A DNA stretch of 64,000 bases from NCBI GenBank assembly GCA_963555705.1, contig OY743172.1:17111446-17175445 (forward strand), given 5' to 3'. The number at the start of each line of letters is the position of its first letter. Within the stretch, counting starts at the first letter, position 1. Below the pieces are notes generated by a model. It ran no database searches. It saw nothing but the letters and a program-made list of their open reading frames with translations, and was not told where the DNA came from. Shown piece by piece: positions 20,560 to 32,216 of the stretch. Position numbers and translations under genes: made by a program. This DNA comes from Ligustrum vulgare (taxonomy: Eukaryota > Streptophyta > Magnoliopsida > Lamiales > Oleaceae).

Positions 20560-22445
20560 GGGTAAATAACAAAAAAACGTCCCTATCGTTTGGATATATT
20601 GTGGAAATCATCCCTACTGTTTCATTTTTTGCAATTGCACCCCCAAAATCACCTTTCATTGCGGAATTCATCCTTATCGTCCAAAACCGTTAACATTTCT
20701 GTTAAATGCTGAGCTAGTAACAATTTTTTGTTTAAAAGTTAGGGGCAAAATCGTTAATGCACAAAAGTAAAGGTAGTATGTATATATGTTTGGCACAAAA
20801 CATCCTTGGGATATAAACGTTTTGCACAAAACCTCACTGACATGTAAACGTTTTGCGCTAAACATCCCTGTCTCTCAAAAACTAATTAAGTAAATGATAA
20901 ATTATTAATAATTTCATTTATATAATGATCTTGTGTGATCGGCTAGATCATTTAAATCAACAAATTAAATTACTTAATTTCTCAAACCACTTTTTAACCA
21001 CACACATTTTCTCTCTCAACTTTTCAACCACTTAGCCTCTATTCGATTAAAGGGTTTTTTTTTTTTTTTTTTGTTTATAATCACTACAATTTTCAATACA
21101 ACTTACTAATCCAAATTAACAAACAATTTATTAATCCAAATTATCAAACAAACTATTATAAATGTTTAGAGATCACAAAAGAATTTTTTTTTCGGCGACT
21201 TACTAAAGAGGAGAGAAATATCTTTGTTGTTTTCGAGGTAAAATGTGTGGTTAAAAATTGGAGAGAAAATGTGTGCGGTTAAAAGTGATTTGAAAAATTG
21301 TGTAGTTTAAATTTTAGTTTACACACCCCATTAATGGGCTAGGCGAACGAGTATATATCAAATTATTTATACGAGGATTATATTTACCGAAATGTATAAT
21401 TTGTGATTAAGCCTCTGTTTGTTAAATTTGTTTATAAATAATACATTTTAAAACTATTTTTAGCCACACATATTTCTCCAAATTATTTTTAACTATATAT
21501 TTTACATCGAAAGTATCATATTACACATTTTTGAGAAATGTGTGTGGCTAAAAATAGTTTTAAAATGTGTTATTTATAAACAAATTTAACAAACAGAGGC
21601 TTAATCACAAATTACACATTTTGGTGATTATAATCCTCGTATAAATAATTTGATAAATACTCGTTCGCCTAGCCCATTAATGGGGTGTTTAAACTAAAAT
21701 TTACAATTTTTCAAACCACTTTTAACCGCACACATTTTCTCTCCAATTTTTAATCACACATTTTACTTTGAAAACAACAAAAAATCTTCTCTCTCCTCTT
21801 TAGTAAGTCGCTGAACAAAAAATAATTCTTTTGTGATATCTAAATATTTATAATAGTTTGTTTGATAATTTGGATTAATAAATTGTTTGATAATTTGGAT
21901 TAATAAGTTGTATTGAAAATTGTAGTGATTATAAACAAAAAAAAAAAAAAATCTTTTATCGAACAGAAGCTAAGTGGTTAAAAAGTTGAGAGATAAAATG
22001 TGTGTGGTTAAAAAGTGTTTGAGAAATTAAGTAATTTAATTTGTTGATTTAAATGATCTAGCCGAACACACAAGATCATTATATAAACGAAATCATTAAT
22101 AATTTATCATTTACTTAACTAGTTTTTGAGAGGCAGAGATGTTTTGCGCAAAACGTTTACATGTCAGTGAGATTTTGTGCAAAACGTTTATATCCCAAGG
22201 AGGTTTTGTGCCGCCAAACATAGATCATACTACCTTTACTTTTGTGCATTGATGATTTTGCCCTTGACTTTTAAACAAAAAATTGTTACCAGCTCAGCAT
22301 TTAACAGAAAGGTTAACGATTTTGGACGGTAATGATGAATTCCGCAATGAAAGGTGATTTTGGGGGTATAATTGCAAAAAATGAAACGATATGGATGATT
22401 TCCACAATATATCCAAACGATAGGGATGTTTTTTGTTATTTACCC
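20560..22445. mobile_element. Near-complete palindromic Mutator-like element
   Basis: CTCAAAGGT is duplicated at 20551-20559 and 22446-22454. Ends read GGGTAAATAACAAAAAA and its inverse. The left arm (20560-about 21480) is mirrored by 21533-22445, leaving only about 50 bp of unpaired centre, so the element is essentially one palindrome with arms near 920 bp. No ORF of note. Any transcript across it would fold into a long double-stranded RNA. Confidence 0.92.
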
Positions 22446-23124
22446 CTCAAAGGTTGGTGAGACATTTGACAACATCCCGATAATCTAAAATTATTTGTAG
22501 ACTAGTTCTATCACACGTACAATGTACGGTATTAGATATATACAAAATATTTGAAGTAAAATGTAAAAAATAAACTTGCAAAGAAAAAAACTAAATTCTA
22601 AAATATTAAATATTCCTCATAGATCTGTACATATATAATTTTTAATATTAAGAACAACAAATAAATAAAATGTCAATAATTACCTGTGCGTTGCACGAAA
22701 GTTGTAATTCGTGTGAGTGATTTCAATTTTTTTTATTGAAAGTCTATAGTTCACATAATATAGTCAAATAATAATAAAAAAGAACATTTAAGATTTTCCC
22801 ACTTCATTTAGTAATAAATAAACATAGTAATAAGAACATTTAAGATTTTCCCACCTCATTCTAACAAAAAATTATCCACCTATCAGCAAAAGGATTTGTT
22901 CATCAATCCTTCCTTTTCGTATTATAAATATATTTATATTTTTGAAGAATTTATAATTACATTATAACAACATTGAATGTTTGTTATAGTTACTTAAATA
23001 TTTTTCATGATCAAAGAATCTGAAACCTAAAATATTAGAAGCCTACTTATAATCAATAACATAAGCCTGGTCAAGTCAGCATATCTGTGTCTAGTGTTTT
23101 CATTCCCATTAGAAGGCATTTATA

Positions 23125-23326
23125 CATGTTGACAACCTTCATTGGGTAGTCTGTGACTTGAACTGATTTGTCCTTGGTGGAGAGCAACAGTGCATGACAT
23201 TTATGTGATATTGGGCATGTGGAGCACCTGGGACTATAAAGGGTGCATACCGTTGCACCAAGCTCCATGATAGCCTGATTAAAATCACCAAGCCTAGAAG
23301 GATCAACTAATTGGCCAGCTAGTTTC
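23125..23326 (-). pseudogene. MUTYH: Captured exon(s) of adenine DNA glycosylase MUTYH
   Basis: Minus-strand frame starting after an AG acceptor (rc of 23327-23328) reads [28 protein letters not shown] and then the iron-sulfur loop C-x6-C-x2-C-x5-C ([17 protein letters not shown]). VTDYPMKVV follows, the junction toward the C-terminal domain in plant MYH proteins. MUTYH removes adenine mispaired with 8-oxoguanine in the nucleus. Only this small part (about 65 of roughly 500 residues) is present, with no catalytic HhH-GPD core. It is a Helitron-borne fragment, although the part retained has no stop and all four Fe-S cysteines. Confidence 0.85.
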
Positions 23327-24111
23327 CTATGTAATGGAAATGTAAAGCATGGTAAGGAAAGATAATGGCAAATTTAAACACAATTTTTCAGGGTAGAAAT
23401 ATCTAGCCAAAAATGAAACTAATCCTATAAATCCACATTGCAAGACACATACCAAGTAGGCTATACTGCTTATACTAAAAATGATAGAGCAAAACAATGA
23501 CAGAAAATGGACTTCTAAAAACCAAAATAAAGACTCTGGTTATATTTTTCCTTTTTCACTGAAAACTAAAAGTGTACAATTTATGAAATCTAGTGATGAT
23601 TTAATTTTAAGGAAATTGTTAAATTACAATATCTTGTGGAGCAACAGTTCATCAGTTAATGTTGATTTAATAAATTTTGAAGAAAGGAGTACACTAAAAC
23701 ATCCTTTACATTCAAAAACATTGGTGCTAATGAGCATTTATGTTTTAAATGGAGATGGTGCCAATATGTAAGAGAAACAAATCTATATCAGTTAAGCATT
23801 TGAAAAAACTTAATACCAAAGAGTTTTTGAAAAGAGATACCACACTATACACCCAAAGAAACTAAAGTCCAGTCCGCTATATTGATCTGGGAGTCCCGTG
23901 TGGAAGGGCTCTCGCTCAACGGATCAAGGGTATGAAGAGTTATTGAACAAATGAACAGGAATAGAGTGGAAAACACATGGTAACTCATGGTGGCAGAGAC
24001 AGGTTCTTAATGAAAAACAATTGCAATAACAAGTATTAGTATCACATAAATGCAATAAGTAATCCATTGGGAAATAGTAACTGAAAGTCTTCAGTAACTT
24101 CTAAGCACTTG

Positions 24112-24766
24112 TTATTGCATTCTTGGCTCAAACAGAGGCACATTCCTTAGGACTTGCATAGCCTCTGCAAACTTGGCTCTCAGCGAGTCTAGCGACTCCA
24201 TCAAGTGTAAAACTTATGTTTGGTCCATTTCCAAAAGCATGACAGTCACCTTAGCTGCTGATTCAGGCTCCAACTGTTGTATCAGTGGGTATAAATTCCC
24301 ACCCAACATCTGCAACCACAGTCTCAGACATGGGAAGTTATTGAGACACTAACAAATAAGTTTAAAAGGATATGTATTGAATGCTTACCATCTTGTGTTC
24401 CGAATGGTGCACATTTGCAAGTGCATAAGCCAAAGTTTGAACTGGGATTTAGGCTGCCTATGTCACGTGGAAGGGAACCATGTCTAGTCCAGAGAAACCT
24501 TGCACAGAAACATTAGGCAGAGGATATCAATACGCGCATCCCCTTGAAATCACCCGTGTCATAGCAATGCTTGAATCTTTATAAAATGTTTCAAGAAAGA
24601 AAGGTGCAACTGAAAATGCCACTAACTTGTTGCTGAGTCATTGCAAATGGCTGTAGGCTTTGCTGTGCAGAATTGACACCGGCGCGTCTGCCACCGGGGT
24701 AAAACCCTGGTTGTCCTGACTGAACATGAATGACCCAATAGGTCCCATGCCCGGAACATACTGCAT
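24112..24766 (-). pseudogene. PABP: Captured poly(A)-binding protein C-terminal exons
   Basis: Three exon-like blocks with splice signals on the minus strand: 24627-24766 (VPGMGP..., then in a shifted frame PGGRRAGVNSAQQS, the linker typical of plant PABPs), 24389-24457 (PVQTLAYALANVHHSEHKM) and 24112-24309 (the MLLE/PABC domain: MLGGNLYPLIQQLEPESAAKVTVMLLEMDQT). The MLLE domain recruits PAM2 proteins in normal PABP. Defects: a frameshift in the linker, TAA at the start of the second block, and a TAA after MDQT where family members have Glu. All four RRM domains are missing. Clearly non-functional. Confidence 0.88.
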
Positions 24767-27700
24767 CTGATATTTAAAATCATCCCAATTCATAAGAAGT
24801 TATAACCATGAGTCAAAAGCTTAATAACTTGTAATCCTACCAAGTAAATTGCAAATCTTTTCCAGGATAGATATATATTCATTTAATGTTGCTTCGTGTT
24901 GACATAAAAATGAAAGAATATCTCAAACACCTGAGGCATATGTGAACTGATTTGAGAAGCAGAAAAAAGATATACTATTGGATGGATAAGATACTTAATT
25001 CCTCAATTCAGATACTTCAGCCAATAACATTTCTCTCAAAAGATTGTTCACTTTCTTGGTTGTGAAATCCCCCCCCCCCTCTTTTGGCTAAAGTGTCAAA
25101 TATACTAAAATTCTTGATTGAATGATACACATCAATGGAAATTATCATATATCTTGAAACTATATCTAGTTCAAAAAAAACCATCTTTTATGAAAAATAA
25201 AATAAATCTGAGAACACATGACACTAAACCAAACCTCGAAGGCAATCAACATTAATATAGAGAACAAATTCCAAGAGAAACATAATGCAAAATGTAGGAA
25301 AACCACGATTTCCATATTCAAGGAACTGCATATGTGCAGTCAAAAGATTATACAGATAGTAATAACCATAGATTGGAGGTATGACCAAATCTAAATAACA
25401 AAAACGTGAAATGGAAGCAGAAGTACAAATAGGACAAGTTAGATTTTAAACAAAATAAAATCAAAAGAATCTGAGAAGCTACGAAGAGTTTCATCATACC
25501 TTTACAACACCCAATGAACATGAAATGAAATAAGGTTATAGTCCTGTGATTCCTCTCAAATTCTGTATTGGAAATGCTCATCATACAATTACCAATGACC
25601 TTATCTCGGACAATAAAACTTGGGTTTCTTGTCTAAAATATGTTTTACATATAAATCTCCCCACCATTTTATATATATATATATATATTGTGCAAAATTG
25701 TCTAAAATATGTTTTACATGAAAAACTCAATCAAGCACTAATGAAAAAAAAAAAACAAATTATTTTACCTGATTTGATATTTTTCAAAATAAATGGAAGC
25801 AATAGCACACACCTAAGATCAAGATGATGTCAGTCATCAGTTGGACAAAACTTGATCCAACACTTCTAGGCAAATTTTGATATACAATCACATTCGAGAA
25901 TTTTGTAAATAACTAAAAAAATAAGATTCAACTCAGTTTATGGTGTTCAACTAATCTCTTCAAGTAGTTTTGGCCAAGTCATAAATTTTAAAAATAGATA
26001 TTAAACAGCTTTACTAAACTAGTAAATTCTAAATCAAAATGTTTAACGTACTATTAGAAAATGAAAAATTATCACAGAAAAATGAAAGGGACATCAGTTC
26101 TTTAAGGTGATGTAGCATAAATGAAATTTCAGACGCGAATTACTCATTTGTTAATGAGATTCATCCATTGTCCCCAAATAAATTAATAAAAAATAATTTG
26201 ATAAAGCTCAAATCGAACAAAATAATTGATGCTGTACAAAGTATTCTCCAAATAATTCATCCACAACACATCAGGAACTAAAAATTTAATAATACCTATA
26301 AATTTCCCTCGGTTCTCACTTCTCTTTCAATCCAAAATGCGTGAAAATATTCCTCAAAACCACAAGAACATAAAAACACAAATTTTATACAGTGAAAGCC
26401 GAAAGGCTCAACAAAGACTTGGATCGAGCAAAATCTAAAACTTTTAATGTGGATCAAGGTACAATAAGAGAAAATCAGACCAATTTCCATAGATAATGAC
26501 ACGAAATCTATAAAGAGAATGATAGAAAAATGGTACCTAGTCGGTTTCGATGGTGGCAGCTAGCTTCATGACGACGGTAGGATGTAGCGGTGGTGGTGGA
26601 GTTGAAGTTTGGTTAAAAGCGTGATTCGGACGGTATGATGAACCTTAAAAAAAAAAAAAAAAATTAGACCATTCAATTAGATTTTTCAAACAAAAAAAGA
26701 AGAATTAGAAAAAATAAAAATAAAAAAAATGAGAGGGTTCATAACATAGGACCTACAAAAACTCTCGTTACATGGTGACATCAATGGAAGTTCATTATTG
26801 TTCTTATTTTTCTTAACAAATACAAACTTTAATTGCTCAAAGGCAGCTTTAAAAAATGCCAACCCGTATTGATTCTTGATTGGTGATTACTATGTTTGAT
26901 AAACAAATTAGCTTGATGAATATCATAAACAATGCTTTCCAGATATCCGCTAATTTTGCAACAAAATATTCAAGTATGACTGATTATAAAGCAAGAATAC
27001 AAAGCATGTTCACTAATTCTATACTACCCAAAGCAAGTTCAATACAATTTATAATCTAAAGAAAAATCAAACTGCTTGATACATAGTTATCCTAAATCCT
27101 ATCATCAAACTTTAAATCCAAATTCAAATCCTCATCAAATTTCCAACGCAAAATGATGCTTATTCTTTGTGTATACACGAAAAAAGTTTTAAGAAAATTT
27201 TAGAATAATTCTTCTATTAACTAAATGCAATGTTCTCTACTGACTAATGCTTAATTCTTTTTGTAACTGAATATGATACCAAAGACTTACCCTATTTCTA
27301 GGTTGCAATGTCCTTTCCCTTTCCAAGCAGATCCTAATCTAAAACAATGACCAGTTGTTCTATATTAACTGGCTGGGGAGAATAAAGCCCCATTATTTCT
27401 TCAAGAATCATTTCATCAGATGTGCCTCTCTCCTACTTAATTGGAATTATTGATAAAGTTACTATTTTAAAAATTGTATCATAACTGGAAAAAGGTATTC
27501 TTTCTGTAAATTATGAAGATTTGAAAATCCTGTTCATCTTCAAATTTGAGATCTGAAGACAAATTATGAAGACAAACTATGAAGATTTGAAATCTTGTTT
27601 ATTATTTGATATATTGCAACCAATTTCATTCTGAAATTTTTTTTCTAATCTTTCCATTAGTTCTTCTATATTTTTATTCGTTGCTTCCCAATGTGTGTTT

Positions 27701-27827
27701 TTTTATTGATACAGTTGTGAAGAAGAAATCACGTGAAAGGGAAAATATATTTGTGTCTGGGGGCATTTGACAACAAACATGACTTATGCAAGATAAAGGA
27801 TTCTGAAATCATAAAAATTAAACTTAC

Positions 27828-28424
27828 ATTTTGGTCATGACCGATGAATCTTAGCTGCTATACTCCTCTTCAAGAAAAGCAGTGGAACTTGCTAAACTTG
27901 AATCTCGGAAGTCAGAAGCTTCAGCTCCCTTATTCGAAAATTTCATTTAAAACATAAAAATCATAGATTTAAAACATAAAAAATCATAAACAAATGGAAA
28001 CTCACCCGAATTGTGTTCTTCAAAATTTGTTACTTCTTCAAGCTGAATCCATGAAAAATCCAACCTTTACGTTACATAACTTCTGGGTTTTCCTTTCTGT
28101 TGCTGTAAAAAAGCTTTTGGGTTGGGTTAGTCAAAGATTCGATTAATATGAAAGCGAAAATTTGAATTGATAAGTTGTTGTTCTCACCGGTTGATCGATG
28201 CAGATCAGAGAATGCCGCCATCATATCCCTGCTTCGAGCCGGATCTCAGCCCCAATTCGTTTTTCACCTTCGATGCCACTGTTAGAGCAAACAACCTTTG
28301 GCGATTGGGCTTTGATGGTGGAGCCTAGAGGCTTAAACTGCAGAGGCGTTTTGTTTTGAAATTGAAACGAAATGCATAATACTAATTGTAGCAGGTGGGG
28401 CCTCGTCCTTGTTACTGACCACAT
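27828..28424 (-). pseudogene. Three captured exons of an unidentified gene
   Basis: Minus-strand blocks 28188-28424, 28006-28102 and 27828-27928 are separated by introns with GT donors and AG acceptors. The first holds an ATG-ATG start (MMAAFSDLHRST, rc of about 28221-28188). It reads on into the second block until TGA. It may be the 5' end of a host gene that donated sequence to the Helitron. No domain recognised. A separate frame from 28424 (MWSVTRTRPHLLQ) overlaps it and is probably leader. Confidence 0.4.
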
Positions 28425-28517
28425 GGGCCGAGATTTTTCTTCCTCTACACGCTTTTTCTTTGTAAGCGGGAAAAATGGTGCAACTAAGTTCCTTTAATAT
28501 AGTAATAATAAGAAAGA

Positions 28518-31500
28518 TAAGATAACATAAGATAAGATTAGGGAAGATCTTGCTTCTTATTATTTCATAATACTGTTAAATTCAACTTACCTGTAGTGGA
28601 TATCCTTTTTCCACGTCCACTTTAGCGGTCGACTGTCCGTAGCTATAGATGCTAACATGTTAATGTAGGGCAGGCTCCAAAGATTTTTCAGGAGTTTTGA
28701 TGCTCCTTTAGGATGGTGGCACTATCCTTTTTTATTGGAATAACTAGGCTATACACTAGATTCCTCTAGTGTGTTTAGATAACTACTTGTTTTTCAAACT
28801 AATTAGAATAATACGGTTTTTTCTTCTCTCTCTCTCTCTCTCCCTCCCTCCCCCCATTTATGGGTTTTACTTTTTTCTTCTCTCCCTTCTCTCCTCTCTC
28901 CCCATTTTCTTGTAGCAAATCAAAGCACATGAGCAACAAAGAATCAGCATCTTCTCTTGAAGGGGAGTTTCTCTCTCTAAAAAAAGCTCACCAATTAATT
29001 GATCTTCTTCTATTCTTTTGCATCAAAATTCCATCTCTAATATGGGACAGTTTGATTATTCAATCGAAGCAAACGAAAAAATGGAGCAAAGGAATTTGGA
29101 CGATGCCCAGATTAAATGCGAAGAAGGAGACAAAGCTAACTTGGTAGACATAGGAGAGGAGAGGAGAGGAGAGGAGGAGGGGCTTGAAGGGAAGGATATT
29201 TGGTGATAAGGAAATGATCGTATTGAAGACCGTTGAAGACTGGAAAGAAGTAGGATGTGGCGGAGATTATACTGTAGGGGTTGGGACTGGGCTGTAGGAG
29301 TAGGAGTAGGTTGCTATGATTTTTGTAAGGGATTTCTATAGGAGGGTTCGAAGGATTTGGAGGGTAGATTTGAGAAGGCGAGGAGGATGAAGGCGGTGTT
29401 GGGGTTTACGGGGTAGCATGCTACTTTTTTTTTTTTTTTTTTTATCATTGGCTACAAGTTTTAGAATTTAAATCCTCCTGTTTGAAGTGTTGGTTTGGTT
29501 GTAATCACTGGTATCTTATTTGATATTCCATCGATCTTTGTGCTAAAATTTTTATGAAAATTATAAGGCATTACAAAGTATTACTGAACATTACGACACA
29601 AGTCAAAACATTATAGTGAGTAATAAATTTCTTTTGTGTACTTTGTTATTGTAAACACAACTGTAATGTTACAGTAAATATAGTTACACAATATTACAAA
29701 GATTGTAATATTACATAACTACTACAATTACACAACATTACAATAACTGTAAAACTGCTTCAAATTTCGACCGACACGAAGAAAAATAATTATAATGAAT
29801 ATTACATAACAGTCATTGTAGTCATAAATTACAACACGTTACATAACATTACAAAACGATGACTATTATTCAATGACTGTAATATGTAACATTGCATAAC
29901 ATTACATGACTGTAACATTACAGAAATGACCACGAGAATTGGTACTGTCGGAGAGGTTGAAGATTACAGACTGTCAAGAGATAGAAATTGTATTGAGAGT
30001 TTTTTTGAAATATTGTAATAGCATAAATTTATCCCTAAACAAATGACAATTACCTCCTAAATAATAGGTTCCTTATCTAATTAAAGAATTAAATAATATA
30101 CACTCTCTACCCTATATTCTAGTATTTTTCTAAAACTAGGGATAAAAAACCTGTAATATTACGAATAGTTTCAAAAGCGGGTATTTTTCAATTACATGAC
30201 ATTACAACAAGGTAGTTACGTAAATTTTCCTATTTTATTTTATGTGTTGCTATGTGAGTCCAGAGACTAATCAAACATCCAATGGGCTTATGGGCTCGGG
30301 TAACGGAAATCCATTGATTTCTAATTAATTTCTAAAAGATTTTAAACTACAATACGAAGTAGGTCAATTTGATTTTAGAAATTAGATGATATTTTTCTCT
30401 TTTCATCTCTTACACCCTCTTTTAAAGACAAAAAACAAGATTAATCCTGGAAATTTTTTCATGCTACATTAGCATTCTTTGCTTTCTTTCTTTTCTTTAA
30501 AAATACATAAAAAATATTTTTCATTACATGTATCTGATTCTGTTTGATACACCCAAATTTGCCATGAAAAATGCAAACATTTTCTATCTTTAGTCACTTT
30601 CTTGTGTTTGAGAGCAATAATTTGCATTGGAAGATATTTGGAGACTTCTTTCCCACGCGCCAGATTTCTTCTCTTTTGGTTGAAAATGCTTGTGTCAACT
30701 TTTGGTTGTAAAAGATTTTCTATGTAAGATGGAAAATCTTTTGCGTCATGTTTGATCAATTTTGTTGTTAAATTTTCGATTGTTAACACTTTAGTGATTT
30801 ATAAACTGATTTATTTATGATTTTGAGGTAAAATATGTGGTTAAAAAGTTGAGAGTAAAAATTTGAATGGTTAAAAAGTAGTTTGTGAAATTGTGTGGTT
30901 TATAAATGGTAAAATATTACTTTATTTGCCATAAAAAATAATGTCAATCAAATAACAAAATTTGAAAATCTTTCCATTTTTTCACATAGAAAATTAAATC
31001 AATCAAACACTTCCAATTGATGTTTTCCACGAAAATATTTTCCAGGCAAATCAATTCCTTCAAAATTATTTTATTTTCACTCATTTTTCACTATCGCAAT
31101 CAAACCCTTACAAATTCATTTGGATAAAAATTAGGTAGATGGTTAATAATTAGTGTTAAGAATACTATTCATGCTTATTATTATTAAGGAATTATTGATA
31201 CTTAAAAAGCTATATGAATTTTAGAATTTTTCCTTATTTATGTATAAATTTTGATCCCTTTTTTCTATTGATCAAAGACTTCATTGCTCCTTTTCCCCCC
31301 TTAATCTTAGAGTTTTGAAGGAATAATTGACATATGTTCTCTCCACTTACATAGAGCTGCTCTGAAACCAACAATGAAGGGGCGTGACATGCTAGGTCGA
31401 GTAAGGACTGGAACAGAAAAAACATTAACTTTTTGTATCCCATTCGTGGATAAGATAATTCAGTACAACAAGAAGCCCGGATTTGTCCTCCTTAATAATA

Positions 31501-31518
31501 ACTATTTTATGTTTATCA
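28518..31518. other. Intergenic with simple repeats, no gene supported
   Basis: Holds CT-rich sequence (28828-28860), a GAGGA tract (29150-29180), T20 (29425-29445) and a 400-bp stretch (29540-29935) dense in ACATTACA/ATTACATAAC motifs on both strands. A copy of the dispersed GGTAAAATATGTGGTTAAAAAG repeat lies at 30820-30905. ORFs here (28860-29147, 30469-30789) have no domain and biased composition. Confidence 0.5.
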
Positions 31519-31694
31519 TCCCTACTATATATAAGATCCACTTACAAAATTACTATTCATGGGACGAAAAATGACACTTTCAGTTGAATAGTGGAACACG
31601 CTTTTTCGTTCAATTGTATTTCCTGTACTAGCACTCTCTCTCTGACCGTATAGATAGTAGATACGCATAATTCCTTTCCCAATTCTCCTCTCTC

Positions 31695-31743
<49 letters not shown>

Positions 31744-32138
31744 GCTTCTAGATCCTTCTCCTAGGGTTAAAGCGTTTCGCATCGATCGCAATCAAAGGTT
31801 AGGTGACATGTTTTGACAGTGGTGCTCAGTGATGGAGAGGTTTATCATTGACTTTGGCGGTGGTGTTCGGTGATGGTGAGGTGTGGCGATGACGAGGAGG
31901 TGGTTGTTCTGGTAGTGGTGAGGTGTTCTGTTCGAAATTTTTTGTATAGTTTTTGTAGGTGATTTGAATCTGCGGTGGTGTTTAGCTATGACTGTCATCG
32001 TTGGTGTTGGTGTTGTTTGGTTTGCGTTGGTGGTAGTTGTAATTCGTCGGAGGTAGTGGCGGTGATGGTGGTGGTCACAAAGTCAGTATTTTCTGATCTT
32101 TCTTTTTTTGACCTCATTTTGTTGGTAGATTTCCTATG

Positions 32139-32177
<39 letters not shown>

Positions 32178-32216
32178 TAGATCAGTAGAAAGAAAGATTG
32201 AGCAAAACGAAGAAAA

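Larger units (their letters stand above)
22502..28517 (-). mobile_element. Helitron on the minus strand with captured MUTYH and PABP pieces
   Basis: On the minus strand the 3' end is a hairpin CGTAC-ATT-GTACG (rc of 22516-22528), 10 nt before CTAG (22502-22505), followed by host T. The 5' end is read as A|TCTTTCTTATTATTACTATATTAAAGG (rc of about 28490-28517); the TACTATATTAAAGG form is typical, but the first base is uncertain by a few nt. A second hairpin (22686-22697, GTGCGTTGCAC) without CTAG may be an older nested end. Inside, on the same strand, are MUTYH (23125-23326), PABP (24112-24766) and three unidentified exons (27828-28424). No Rep/helicase. Confidence 0.7.
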
